Source: Enterococcus viikkiensis
GTDB taxonomy: Bacteria > Bacillota > Bacilli > Lactobacillales > Enterococcaceae
Assembly (NCBI RefSeq): GCF_005405345.1
Contig: NZ_BJDW01000006.1
Coordinates: forward strand, 1 to 64,000
Direction: 5' to 3'
DNA: 64,000 bases
Position 1 is the first letter of the stretch; each line of letters opens with the position of its first letter. A program made the position numbers and the translations under genes. The notes under the pieces are model-generated. The model searched no databases, had not been told where the DNA came from, and was given only the letters and a program-made list of their open reading frames with translations. This document shows positions 16,217 to 23,562 of this stretch, piece by piece.

Positions 16217-16561
16217 CTAGTCATTTACTGACACGGGAAGTTGTTTCGTTTCTATCACTTGTGTTAAAAAACCTTCAATGGCATCCGGCATCTCCACACC
16301 GATTTCTTCCAAGACAGATTCCGCCTGCCGACATAAGTTTTCATTTACTTCGACAACCATAAAGAACGACTCTTCTTCCTCTAACCAATTCAGTACATCA
16401 AAGTCTTCTTCGGCATCGTTACCTACTCCCAGTAACCCTTGATGCATAATCAGAAACATTTTTTCATCATAGGTTAATGCTTTAGTGAGTTGTTCCTCAG
16501 TTAACTCACCTTTGCCATATTGATCGAGACAGTCTAAAATATGTTCCACATTAATTTCCAT
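16217..16561 (-). CDS. RelB/DinJ-like ribbon-helix-helix protein in the transfer operon
   Basis: 114 residues from the ATG at 16561, after AGGTGA; a GTG at 16570 is less well placed. The first 65 residues are helical and acidic with no family I know. The last 45 (FFMVVEVNENL, AESVLEEIGVEMPDAI, FLTQVIETKQLPV) follow the RelB/DinJ antitoxin pattern: a strand, then two helices with Leu-Gly, then FL-x-QV and a LP ending. No RelE/YafQ-type toxin gene is next to it. It lies between the orf22 and orf21 homologues with short spacers, so it is part of the transfer operon; it may be a repressor or an antitoxin lacking its toxin. It has no counterpart I recall in Tn916. Confidence 0.7.
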   Translation of the reverse strand: MEINVEHILDCLDQYGKGELTEEQLTKALTYDEKMFLIMHQGLLGVGNDAEEDFDVLNWLEEEESFFMVVEVNENLCRQAESVLEEIGVEMPDAIEGFLTQVIETKQLPVSVND

Positions 16562-16570
16562 TCTTTTCAC

Positions 16571-16945
16571 CTATTTCTTTCCATCATTTTGGTTCGTAGG
16601 ATTTCCTTGATTCGGTTGTCGTTTCAAGACTAAATCATCTGCCTTGATAAACCAATTAACAGTGGTCCCTTCTCGAAAAACATAATTGGCGACTGTATCC
16701 ACGATAGGATTGACCAACTCTACCTCTGCATCATAAGCAAACTCGCGTAAGGGTACATTTGCTGGGATACTAACTTGGATCATTCGACCTTGCGCAGAGG
16801 ATTTCAAATTATAGGTCCGTTCTTTTACCTCATTACTAACCGTTCCATCCTCATTTTGTTTCCGTACTTCTCGACGTAATGCGGAAAAGCGCAACTTCCC
16901 AAACGTTAATCCTGAATCTACGACAATACCTTCTGTTAATCTCAT
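16571..16945 (-). CDS. DUF961 family protein (Tn916 Orf22 / YdcP-like)
   Basis: 124 residues. The MRLTEGIVVD start, TFGKLRFSALRREVR, and KERTYNLKSSAQGRMIQVSIP segments match Tn916 Orf22. DUF961 proteins always open the transfer module of Tn916/ICEBs1-type elements; their Tn916/ICEBs1 homologues act as helicase-processivity (HelP-type) factors for rolling-circle replication of the element. ATG at 16945 follows AGGAGG. It lies 12 bases after the Orf23 homologue. Confidence 0.9.
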   Translation of the reverse strand: MRLTEGIVVDSGLTFGKLRFSALRREVRKQNEDGTVSNEVKERTYNLKSSAQGRMIQVSIPANVPLREFAYDAEVELVNPIVDTVANYVFREGTTVNWFIKADDLVLKRQPNQGNPTNQNDGKK

Positions 16946-16957
16946 CTTCTTTTCCTC

Positions 16958-17272
16958 CTATGCTTTCACTAAATCATCGACATACAACACGTAATCAGTA
17001 AACCCACGATTCTCAATCTCATACCCTTTGGCAACCAAGTGGGGATTCACGGCTTTTAGCGGTTGGTCTTGATCAAAATCCTTTTCACCGGCTTCCGCAG
17101 CTACCACCACCTCAATATCATCGGCTCGCTGTTTACTGGAATACAAATGGTAACTACGACCAATTACTGTAGTATTCCGACCATATCCTTCTGTTAAAAC
17201 TTCGCCTTCTCCGGCATAACTGATCTTTCCAAAGGTTTCGGTCATATCTGGCACAACAAATTTCAATTCCAT
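16958..17272 (-). CDS. DUF961 family protein (Tn916 Orf23-like)
   Basis: 104 residues beginning MELKFVVPDM, with RADDIEVVVAAEAGEK and ending YVLYVDDLVKA, as in Tn916 Orf23. It is a paralogue of the next gene (shared EV-L-NP and final DD-V layout), so the pair probably arose by duplication in the family and may act together in ICE replication. Start ATG at 17272 after AGAGGAAAAG. The putative 37-residue gene upstream ends inside its first codons. Confidence 0.88.
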   Translation of the reverse strand: MELKFVVPDMTETFGKISYAGEGEVLTEGYGRNTTVIGRSYHLYSSKQRADDIEVVVAAEAGEKDFDQDQPLKAVNPHLVAKGYEIENRGFTDYVLYVDDLVKA

Positions 17273-17376
17273 ATTCTTTTCCTCTTTTCATTGTTAGTTT
17301 TGGATACAAAAATAGCGCGACCACTTTTTTTAGGAGGCGGTCGCGCACGTCGGTTCTTCTTATTTACTTGTTTCAC
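17263..17376 (-). CDS. Possible 37-residue very basic protein
   Basis: GTG at 17376 preceded by AAGG seven bases upstream. The frame encodes a Lys/Arg/Pro-rich peptide (VNKKNRRARPPPKKSGRAIF, then Thr-Asn and a basic end) and stops inside the start of the orf23 homologue, suggesting coupling. It begins 10 bases after the surface-protein stop. A hairpin at 17315-17346 lies within it, so the sequence may instead be a terminator region. I know no family for it. Confidence 0.35.
   Translation of the reverse strand: MKQVNKKNRRARPPPKKSGRAIFVSKTNNEKRKRIWN
17315..17346 (-). terminator. GC-rich hairpin after the surface-protein gene
   Basis: Perfect 8-bp stem GCGCGACC/GGTCGCGC with a 16-base loop, followed on the minus strand by TATTTTTG. 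It would act as a terminator or attenuator between the surface-protein gene and the orf23 homologue. The weak U-tract leaves open that it only reflects codons of the small overlapping frame. Confidence 0.55.
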
Positions 17377-17385
17377 CTCATCACC

Positions 17386-20300
17386 TTAGTTCCGGCGATT
17401 CCATAAATAATAGCCAGCCGTCGCAAAGATTAAAGTAAAACCAATGAACAGTAACACACTGGAATTTTTCTCCCCAGTTTGTGGGAATTTCTTCACTGTA
17501 GGGCTAGATTCTTGAGAGTCACTTGGAATAGTTGGTGTTTCCGGTTGTTCTGGCGTACTTGGTGTAGTTGGCACTTCTTTTGGTGTTAAGGTTTGAGATT
17601 TTTCTTTTAGATCCTCATTGTGTTTTCCATTCACGTTTCCATCTTTGTCGTAGTTAATTTCTTTAAAGGTAAAACTTGTGCCTTCTGGATATTTACTTGT
17701 GTCCACTTTTTCTGCAAGTACGGTTTTGGTAAATTCTTTGTCATTCACTTCGTAATCAATTTTGCCAGATTTCCAAATCTCTTTGTTCGTACCATCCGGT
17801 AATAAGGCGTACAGAATTGTTTCGAAAGCTTCTTTTGAGCCATCTAGTACATCATGAGTAATCGATACATCATCAAACATATCCACCACGTCACCATGAG
17901 TAAAGGTCTGAGAATCGTCTTCTAAGTGGGCTTTGGTTTGGATGGAAACATGACGTTCCACTGCACAATTGACAGTTTGGGCTTGATTATTCAAGCTAGC
18001 ATCCTTCGCTACTGGCTCGTCACCTGCTTCAAAGGCTTCCTTGTTTTCATACACATAGTTGAATAAGACGATGGTTTTATCCAAAACTTGTTCGGCGGTT
18101 AATTTATGCAGAATTTCCCAAGTTCCTGTTTTCTCTTTGTTCGCCAAGGTGGCCGTCGTTTCGGCAATCACGACTGGTTTGGCTTTTTCATCTTTTTCTT
18201 GAGCAGCTTTTGTCGCCTCCACATCAATGGCTTGCGCTACGATATACCAGTCTTCTTTAATTTCATGCAAGTTATAGCTCAACTTATCAACTAGCTCGGT
18301 AGAATCAAGAGTAGTCAATTCTTTGTCTCCGTCTTTCCAGGTCGCAAGAGAAGTTAGACTATCTTCTTCCTCAGGCAAATCATAGAGCATTAAACGATTC
18401 AAACTAACGGAGAATTCTTTGCTCGTCAGCTTCTCGTAAGGAACGGTCACCGTTTTAATTGGTTGTTTTTGACCTTGTTCGGTAATGGTAAACATGTATT
18501 CACTCTTGGTGTAATCCTCTTTATTTTCCTTAAAAGTAGAACGAATTTCTAATGGTGTAATCTTTTGAAATCCTTCTGGGGCTTCTACTTCTTCAAGTAA
18601 ATAATCCCCATAAGGAAGATTTTCAAACTTGCCATAGCCATCAAAACCTAGTTGCTCGTTATAAGCTGTGGTCGCTTCATCTTCAGCGCCTGTGATTTCA
18701 TTGGTTCCTTCCAATGGCGATACTTTAAAGGTTAAGTCATTAAACCCAGTTTCGGCAGTGCCCGCAGCTGATCCAGCAAATTTGAAGAAATCAAAGACAA
18801 AACGAATCACTTGTTCTTTTGCCGTAACATCTCGAGTAATCACAGCATTTTTTTCGCTATCATCCACCTTTTTGATGGATACAGGATACTTCGTTTCATC
18901 CAAGGTATACCCTTCAGGTGCTTTGGTTTCTTGCCAGTAGTACTCGTTGATGGCTAAGTGTTTAACGGCAGCTTGATTCTTTTCATCTAAAGTCAAAGTC
19001 ACCGTTTCATCAGAAGCCTTCGTTCCTTTCACTAATTCTGGTTTAAAAGCCTCACCCCATTTAACCGCTTGACCATCTTTTGCAGTAAAGAGAGTATATT
19101 CAGCTCCTTTAAACTCCGCTTTCCCTTGAGTCTCATTACCGGTATCTTTGTCTTCTTTCGTCAAAGTGGTTTCACCAGTAATTTCCTGGTTTTGCCCTTT
19201 TACGTTACTGGTCACAAGGGCTACCGTTTGATTGGCATACTCCAATTCAACTTTTACTGGTTTGAAAGTATTCACGAAGCCATTAGCTGCTTTGGTTTCT
19301 GTCACATAATAGGTTCCCAATTCCAACGCGTCAGCAATCTCTTTTGGTGTTTCCGCATGACCCTTTTCATCCGTGGTCATTTCTTGAATAATTTCACCAG
19401 TTGGACTGTCTTTGCGAATGGCAAACGTATTGCCAGCTAAAGAATAATTGTCGTTCCAAAGATCATTCCCTGTTTCAACTCCCGTTTTATCCAGAATGAT
19501 TTGACCTTTTTCTCGCGTATTTTTTGAAGTCACAGAAATGGTTTCACCTGCTTTAATCATGGCAGTCATAGGTGTGGTATCAATCGTATAAGGCGCCGGC
19601 ACCGATTTTTCAGTAATGGTTACTTTTGTTCCGTGAGGAATCCCATCTAAGGTAGCAATGCCTTCTTTGTCAGTAGTCACGTCTTTTGCAGGCAAAGTTT
19701 TTCCAAATTCTAAATGGAAAATCGTTCCTGGTACAACATCACCTGATTCTTTATCGACTTTTTTAATCTTTAAAGAACCCTTAGTTTCCACATCAATTTT
19801 GATCGTGTAAGTGTTCGGTTTATCAATTGCCCCGGCCATCAAGGTCTGTTGTCCAGCCATCTTGTAAGCTACCGGTGTTCCAGTTCCAGCAGATTTCTTA
19901 AGCGTCAACACACCGCTTTCTTTTGAATTGGTATTAGGTGTGATAACCAATTGATTGCCATTGACACGATAATCAATATTTGCGGTGTTTTCCACAACAT
20001 CATCGAACTCTGACAAATTCAAATTATTCGTGTCCGTTACAGTAGTTGATTGACCTAACACTGTTTTAGCCGTGCTATTATGGAAGCTTGGTTTCTTCTG
20101 ATAATCGGCAATGGCTTGATTAATTTTTGCCTCAATAGCTGGGATATTTACGGCACTGCCATCTGGATGCTTCATAGAGTGAAGCGTATACCCATTGACC
20201 TCCTGCCAGATCATCTTTTGAGCAACCATTTGTGTATCAATATCTGTACCGGCGTTTTTCCATAACACTGAAACTAATTTGGCTTTCTCCGACATATCAG

Positions 20301-20613
20301 GCAATGGATTTTTCTCATAACCTGGCGTGAACTCATTGTAAATTGGCACTCCCGGTTCGATACAGAAAATATCTTGTTTCTCCCCATTATAGATAGCATA
20401 GTGAGGAACAGTTACCTCAGATAATGTTCGACCATCACTGAACGTCCCTTCGACCGAATATAAGTGCGACAAATCGCAGTGCACAGTCACTGTTTGCGGA
20501 TGAGTAATTTCATCAGCAAAGGCAATCGTAGGACCAATCGCTCCGCCAATTGTTTGACCCAACAGAGCTAAAGTCGCAAATAATCGCCAATTTTTAAATC
20601 TCAGCTTTTTCAT
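17386..20613 (-). CDS. LPXTG-type surface adhesin with thioester domain and Cna-B/SpaA repeats
   Basis: 1075 residues. Signal peptide about 1-33. An N-terminal TQXA thioester domain (about 40-170) has Cys84 in FCIEPG and TQ127-128 in TQMVAQKMIW, residues that can form an internal Cys-Gln thioester for covalent host or cell binding. Several Cna-B/SpaA-type domains follow from about 275, with recurrent KK-D...G and Y-V-E-T-KAP-G-type endings that suggest isopeptide cross-links. Then come a Pro/Thr linker, sortase signal FPQTGE (1043-1048), a hydrophobic helix and the RRN tail. ATG at 20613 after AAAGGAG. As the first large gene of the transfer operon it probably helps mating-cell contact. A terminator-like hairpin lies directly upstream. 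Confidence 0.93.
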   Translation of the reverse strand: MKKLRFKNWRLFATLALLGQTIGGAIGPTIAFADEITHPQTVTVHCDLSHLYSVEGTFSDGRTLSEVTVPHYAIYNGEKQDIFCIEPGVPIYNEFTPGYEKNPLPDMSEKAKLVSVLWKNAGTDIDTQMVAQKMIWQEVNGYTLHSMKHPDGSAVNIPAIEAKINQAIADYQKKPSFHNSTAKTVLGQSTTVTDTNNLNLSEFDDVVENTANIDYRVNGNQLVITPNTNSKESGVLTLKKSAGTGTPVAYKMAGQQTLMAGAIDKPNTYTIKIDVETKGSLKIKKVDKESGDVVPGTIFHLEFGKTLPAKDVTTDKEGIATLDGIPHGTKVTITEKSVPAPYTIDTTPMTAMIKAGETISVTSKNTREKGQIILDKTGVETGNDLWNDNYSLAGNTFAIRKDSPTGEIIQEMTTDEKGHAETPKEIADALELGTYYVTETKAANGFVNTFKPVKVELEYANQTVALVTSNVKGQNQEITGETTLTKEDKDTGNETQGKAEFKGAEYTLFTAKDGQAVKWGEAFKPELVKGTKASDETVTLTLDEKNQAAVKHLAINEYYWQETKAPEGYTLDETKYPVSIKKVDDSEKNAVITRDVTAKEQVIRFVFDFFKFAGSAAGTAETGFNDLTFKVSPLEGTNEITGAEDEATTAYNEQLGFDGYGKFENLPYGDYLLEEVEAPEGFQKITPLEIRSTFKENKEDYTKSEYMFTITEQGQKQPIKTVTVPYEKLTSKEFSVSLNRLMLYDLPEEEDSLTSLATWKDGDKELTTLDSTELVDKLSYNLHEIKEDWYIVAQAIDVEATKAAQEKDEKAKPVVIAETTATLANKEKTGTWEILHKLTAEQVLDKTIVLFNYVYENKEAFEAGDEPVAKDASLNNQAQTVNCAVERHVSIQTKAHLEDDSQTFTHGDVVDMFDDVSITHDVLDGSKEAFETILYALLPDGTNKEIWKSGKIDYEVNDKEFTKTVLAEKVDTSKYPEGTSFTFKEINYDKDGNVNGKHNEDLKEKSQTLTPKEVPTTPSTPEQPETPTIPSDSQESSPTVKKFPQTGEKNSSVLLFIGFTLIFATAGYYLWNRRN

Positions 20614-20643
20614 AAAATAAAATCTCCTTTCGTTTTTGAGAAA

Positions 20644-20680
20644 TAAAAAAAGACGTTCAAATTTTTAGTTTTGAACGTCT
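20644..20680 (-). terminator. Terminator-like hairpin between the 220-residue gene and the adhesin gene
   Basis: Perfect 11-bp stem AGACGTTCAAA/TTTGAACGTCT (20651-20661, 20670-20680) with an 8-base loop, followed on the minus strand by seven T. It lies 15 bases after the upstream gene stop and about 30 bases before the adhesin start, too close to leave room for a separate promoter, so it may be a regulated attenuator. Confidence 0.8.
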
Positions 20681-20694
20681 AATCTCTCGTATTA

Positions 20695-21357
20695 CTATTT
20701 AGTTTTCTTTGTTTGAGATAAGTTATTTCTTTGTTTATAGATTTTGATTCTTCGATAATCAAATCCTATTTCTGCCATCAATTCCTCCCAATTTTTATTT
20801 GTTCTTTTCATAATTGTATCAACTGACGGAAGTTTCGAGGATTGGACAAGTTTCCGAAATTTTGTCATTGATAAATCATCCTGTAATTTTAGTCGGATTA
20901 TTTCATTTCTTAGTTCAAGCATCAGTTCAAAATCAGTAAGTGAAGGTTTCTCTATTTTCTTTCTGAATAGAGGTTTTACATCTCCAAGCCTCTTTTTCAA
21001 TGTACTTAATGAAGGAACATCTTTTCCCACTGATTTTTGTTCATATTTACGCTGAGAAGTTATTTTCTCAGCCACAATAAAGGACTCTACTATTTCCAAT
21101 AATTTTTTTTCTGATATTTTTGACCATTTCCCATATTCTGTATTCTCCAGACCAACACTAACCAATAAATTTTCCCATGATCCATATTTTTGATTAATAA
21201 ACCACATACTTGGTGCAGAATTTGGATTCTCTGATAATTTTTTCTGGTACTGACGACTAGATTTTATTCCGTGTTTTTCGATGAATTGATTGATTAGCAA
21301 AATTAGCTTGAGATCACTCAAATTTTTCCATACGATTCGTCCATCATCTTGCTTCAC
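20695..21357 (-). CDS. Three-repeat putative DNA-binding protein at the ICE end
   Basis: 220 residues from GTG at 21357 (TTAGGAG upstream). I see three related units of about 50-58 residues: 17-70, 83-137 and 143-200. Each has a leading helix, then S/T-x3-Y/F-x2, PS, and a closing G/N-x-W or D-x2-x-L segment (GSWENLLVSVGL, LGDVKPLFRKK, KNWEELMAEIGF). The pattern recalls homing-endonuclease-associated repeats used for DNA recognition, but no nuclease domain is present. It is the outermost ICE gene next to rplS and the first gene before the adhesin. It could be an activator or repressor of the transfer operon or an att-site binding protein. Function is not known. Confidence 0.65.
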   Translation of the reverse strand: MKQDDGRIVWKNLSDLKLILLINQFIEKHGIKSSRQYQKKLSENPNSAPSMWFINQKYGSWENLLVSVGLENTEYGKWSKISEKKLLEIVESFIVAEKITSQRKYEQKSVGKDVPSLSTLKKRLGDVKPLFRKKIEKPSLTDFELMLELRNEIIRLKLQDDLSMTKFRKLVQSSKLPSVDTIMKRTNKNWEELMAEIGFDYRRIKIYKQRNNLSQTKKTK

Positions 21358-21664
21358 GATAAAAACTCCTAAGAATTATTTAGATAGAAACCTATCACAT
21401 CAACTTTTTAGTAGAAAAGTACATGTTTTGTCTTTTTTGAAAAAAGTCAACCTTTTTAGTAACTCGGGTTCAAAAGTTGCTAAATTCGGTAAATGTTTTG
21501 GTATTTTTCGTATTAAATTTGCAGTCAGACTGACTACTAAATTTTGCCCTATTTTGACGACACTGATAGTCAATATCGGACAATCTAGGACATTTTAGGG
21601 GAATATGAGTGAAAAATGGTCCAAAACAGCCAAAAATGGCATAAAACTGTGATAGAGAAAAAAG
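21358..21664. other. ICE terminal region, no gene
   Basis: About 300 AT-rich bases between the outermost ICE gene and the rplS terminator. They contain a perfect 6-bp inverted repeat AGTCAG-A-CTGACT (21523-21535) and a near-palindrome of T and A runs (21439-21457). A directly repeated AAAAATGG lies at about 21611 and 21633. Such sites could be integrase arm or excisionase sites, but this is inference. No promoter with acceptable spacing to the gene at 21357 was convincing. Confidence 0.45.
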
Positions 21665-21695
21665 AAAAAGCCCTTGATATACAAGGACTTTTCAC
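21660..21695 (-). terminator. rplS terminator / probable ICE attachment site region
   Basis: On the minus strand AAAAGTCCTTG, TATAT, CAAGGGCTTTT form an 11-bp stem (one G-T pair) followed by T-rich sequence, 35 bases after the rplS stop. Because the ICE begins here, the hairpin may have been supplied or preserved by the element and may overlap the integration core. The core itself cannot be fixed without the left end. Confidence 0.7.
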
Positions 21696-21727
21696 AAATT
21701 TCAGATTTCCAAGGAAGTTTTCCGTGT

Positions 21728-22075
21728 TTATCTTCTAATTTCTTTGATACGAGCTGCTTTTCCGTGTAATGCACGTAGGTAGTAAAGTTTTGCACGACGC
21801 ACTTTACCATAACGAACTACTTCGATTTTTGCAACACGTGGCGTGTGTAGTGGGTAAGTACGTTCCACACCAACACCGTTAGAGATTTTACGTACAGTAT
21901 ACGTTTCGCTAATGCCAGCTCCGCGACGTTTGATTACTACGCCTTCGAATAACTGAATACGTTCGCGAGTTCCTTCGACAACTTTCGCGTGAACACGAAC
22001 AGTGTCCCCAGGACGGAATGCTGGGATGTCAGTACGTAATTGTTCTTTAGTTAGTTCTTGAATCAATGGATTCAT
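21728..22075 (-). CDS. rplS: 50S ribosomal protein L19
   Basis: 115 residues from ATG at 22075 ([14 protein letters not shown]) after AAGGAGAATG. Upstream in-frame codons are leader, not protein. The full L19 sequence is present, including [23 protein letters not shown], and the basic C-terminus ending KEIRR. L19 sits at the 30S-50S interface. The ICE has entered just after the 3' end, leaving the coding sequence complete. Confidence 0.98.
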   Translation of the reverse strand: MNPLIQELTKEQLRTDIPAFRPGDTVRVHAKVVEGTRERIQLFEGVVIKRRGAGISETYTVRKISNGVGVERTYPLHTPRVAKIEVVRYGKVRRAKLYYLRALHGKAARIKEIRR

Positions 22076-22081
22076 ATTTAT

Positions 22082-22157
22082 CATTCTCCTTATTCCAAAC
22101 ATTCTTAGGACTAGTGCCCCAGCGGAATATTGTATAATTGATGAGCGTTGCACTCAC
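22082..22157 (-). ncRNA. Candidate L19 leader RNA (autoregulatory)
   Basis: The transcribed leader between the rplS promoter and its ribosome binding site has a hairpin TGAGTG-CAA-CGCTCA (about 22141-22155) and a second long-range pairing ATTCC/GGAAT enclosing the GGGGCACTAG segment. This agrees in place and general shape with the L19 leader element known upstream of rplS in Firmicutes, where L19 represses its own synthesis. The Rfam match has not been computed. Confidence 0.5.
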
Positions 22158-22163
22158 CAAAAC

Positions 22164-22193
22164 ATTCTACCACAAATAAAAAGCATCTGTAAA
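22164..22193 (-). promoter_or_regulatory. rplS promoter
   Basis: TTTACA (22188-22193), an 18-base spacer, then TAGAAT (22164-22169) on the minus strand. Transcription should start near 22157. It separates rplS from the DUF389 gene and from the trmD operon. Confidence 0.65.
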
Positions 22194-22216
22194 GATAAAT
22201 TTCTTGTCATGTAAGT

Positions 22217-23482
22217 TTAATCTTCTAGCTTAATAGAAATTTCTTTCTCTTGCTGCTTGATATAACTCTCGGCCTGTCGTTTGATTTTATTTTGTTCTGT
22301 CTCTGAAAGATTTTTCTGAGTGATGATTTCAATCACACCGGCTTGCTCTCCTTTCTTAGTTTCTTGCTCTTTTAAGGAGATGCTCGTAATTCGGTTAGGA
22401 AAATCAGTGAACAGTTTTTCTTTGATTTGTTCCATTTCCTGATACAACGAATGATCGCTTGCGGCGTTTGTTAAGCGCTGTGTTTTAGCTTCCGGAGTAT
22501 TTTCTTGTTGATTTTCTAAATAACGATCTAAATCCTTTAAACTCAGCGCTTCACTGTCTGCGACTTGGCGGACGCTTAATTGATAATTCTTCAGCCGATA
22601 ATCTGCTAACTTTTTTTGCAACTGTGTAATCTTTGATTTCGTCAGTTCCGATCCGATGATATCAATGGATAGCTGATGGTTCTCTGCGTCTATGTCTTGA
22701 TTTAAAACATAATAATCAGAGAACTCGTTGGCTACGTATTTTTTGACTTGTTGTTCGTCTACTTGTTTTTTTACTAAGGAACCCGCTGAAAAAATACTCG
22801 GCAGTAATACTAAAACAGCAATGAGGATCATAGCATAGTTTCTCTTTTTTTCCTCACCTTTTTTCACCACTTTACGGGTGGAAATCCGAAAAATTTGCAG
22901 TACGATAAAGGATGTCAAAATAATACAAGAAACATTGACGAGAAACAAGTAACTGGCACCTAAAAAGTAATCTAGATTTCTTTCGTAGATCCCATAACCT
23001 ACCACACACAGTGGTGGCATCAAAGCCGTTGCAATTGCGACCCCCGGAACGATGTTATTCATCTCTTTTTTCCGAGCGCCAATCATACCCGCAATCCCAC
23101 CAAAAATAGCAATGATTGCATCCCAAATCGTCGGCTGGGTGCGAGCTAAAATTTCCGAACTGGCATAGGTAATCGGGGAAAGAAAAAAATAAATTGCTGC
23201 CGCAATAATAGCAAACCCAGCTTCCAATAATAATAATTTCAACGCTTTAATCGTCAACCGGGAATCAAAAGTCGCAAGCCCCATCCCTAGACCTTGGACC
23301 GAGGCCATGATCGGCGAAATCAACATCGCACCGATTACTACTGGCTGTGAATTCATATTTAACCCGATCGAAGCAATCACAATCGCGCACACCAAAATCA
23401 GGACATTCTCCTTCTTTGGTGTGATTCCGTCATAAATTTTATCGTAAAGTTCTTGATTTGTTAGTATTGATGGATCATCCAC
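22217..23482 (-). CDS. DUF389 integral membrane protein
   Basis: About 421 residues from the GTG at 23482, preceded by GAGGAAGTGAG. An in-frame TTG at 23518 would lie within the trmD terminator and is unlikely. Six or more membrane helices (about 30-260) include the family motif GAMLISPIMASVQGLG and GVAIATALMPPLCVVG. A soluble C-terminal region (about 265-421) is rich in Lys, Glu and Gln. DUF389 proteins are widespread with no settled function. In many genomes rplS directly follows trmD; this gene stands between them. Confidence 0.85.
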   Translation of the reverse strand: MDDPSILTNQELYDKIYDGITPKKENVLILVCAIVIASIGLNMNSQPVVIGAMLISPIMASVQGLGMGLATFDSRLTIKALKLLLLEAGFAIIAAAIYFFLSPITYASSEILARTQPTIWDAIIAIFGGIAGMIGARKKEMNNIVPGVAIATALMPPLCVVGYGIYERNLDYFLGASYLFLVNVSCIILTSFIVLQIFRISTRKVVKKGEEKKRNYAMILIAVLVLLPSIFSAGSLVKKQVDEQQVKKYVANEFSDYYVLNQDIDAENHQLSIDIIGSELTKSKITQLQKKLADYRLKNYQLSVRQVADSEALSLKDLDRYLENQQENTPEAKTQRLTNAASDHSLYQEMEQIKEKLFTDFPNRITSISLKEQETKKGEQAGVIEIITQKNLSETEQNKIKRQAESYIKQQEKEISIKLED

Positions 23483-23516
23483 GATTCTCACTTCCTCGCT
23501 TTCTTTTAATTGTAGC

Positions 23517-23557
23517 AAAAAAACTTGAATGACTGAAAAAATATGCAGTCACTCAAG
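23517..23557 (-). terminator. trmD operon terminator
   Basis: 12-bp stem CTTGAGTGACTG/CAGTCATTCAAG (one G-T pair) followed by seven T on the minus strand, directly after the trmD stop. Confidence 0.85.
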
Positions 23558-23562
23558 CTCGT

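Noticed and set aside
21374-21402. TTGATG-17-AATAAT as promoter for the 220-residue gene
   Set aside because: The start site would fall inside the ribosome binding site, leaving no usable leader.
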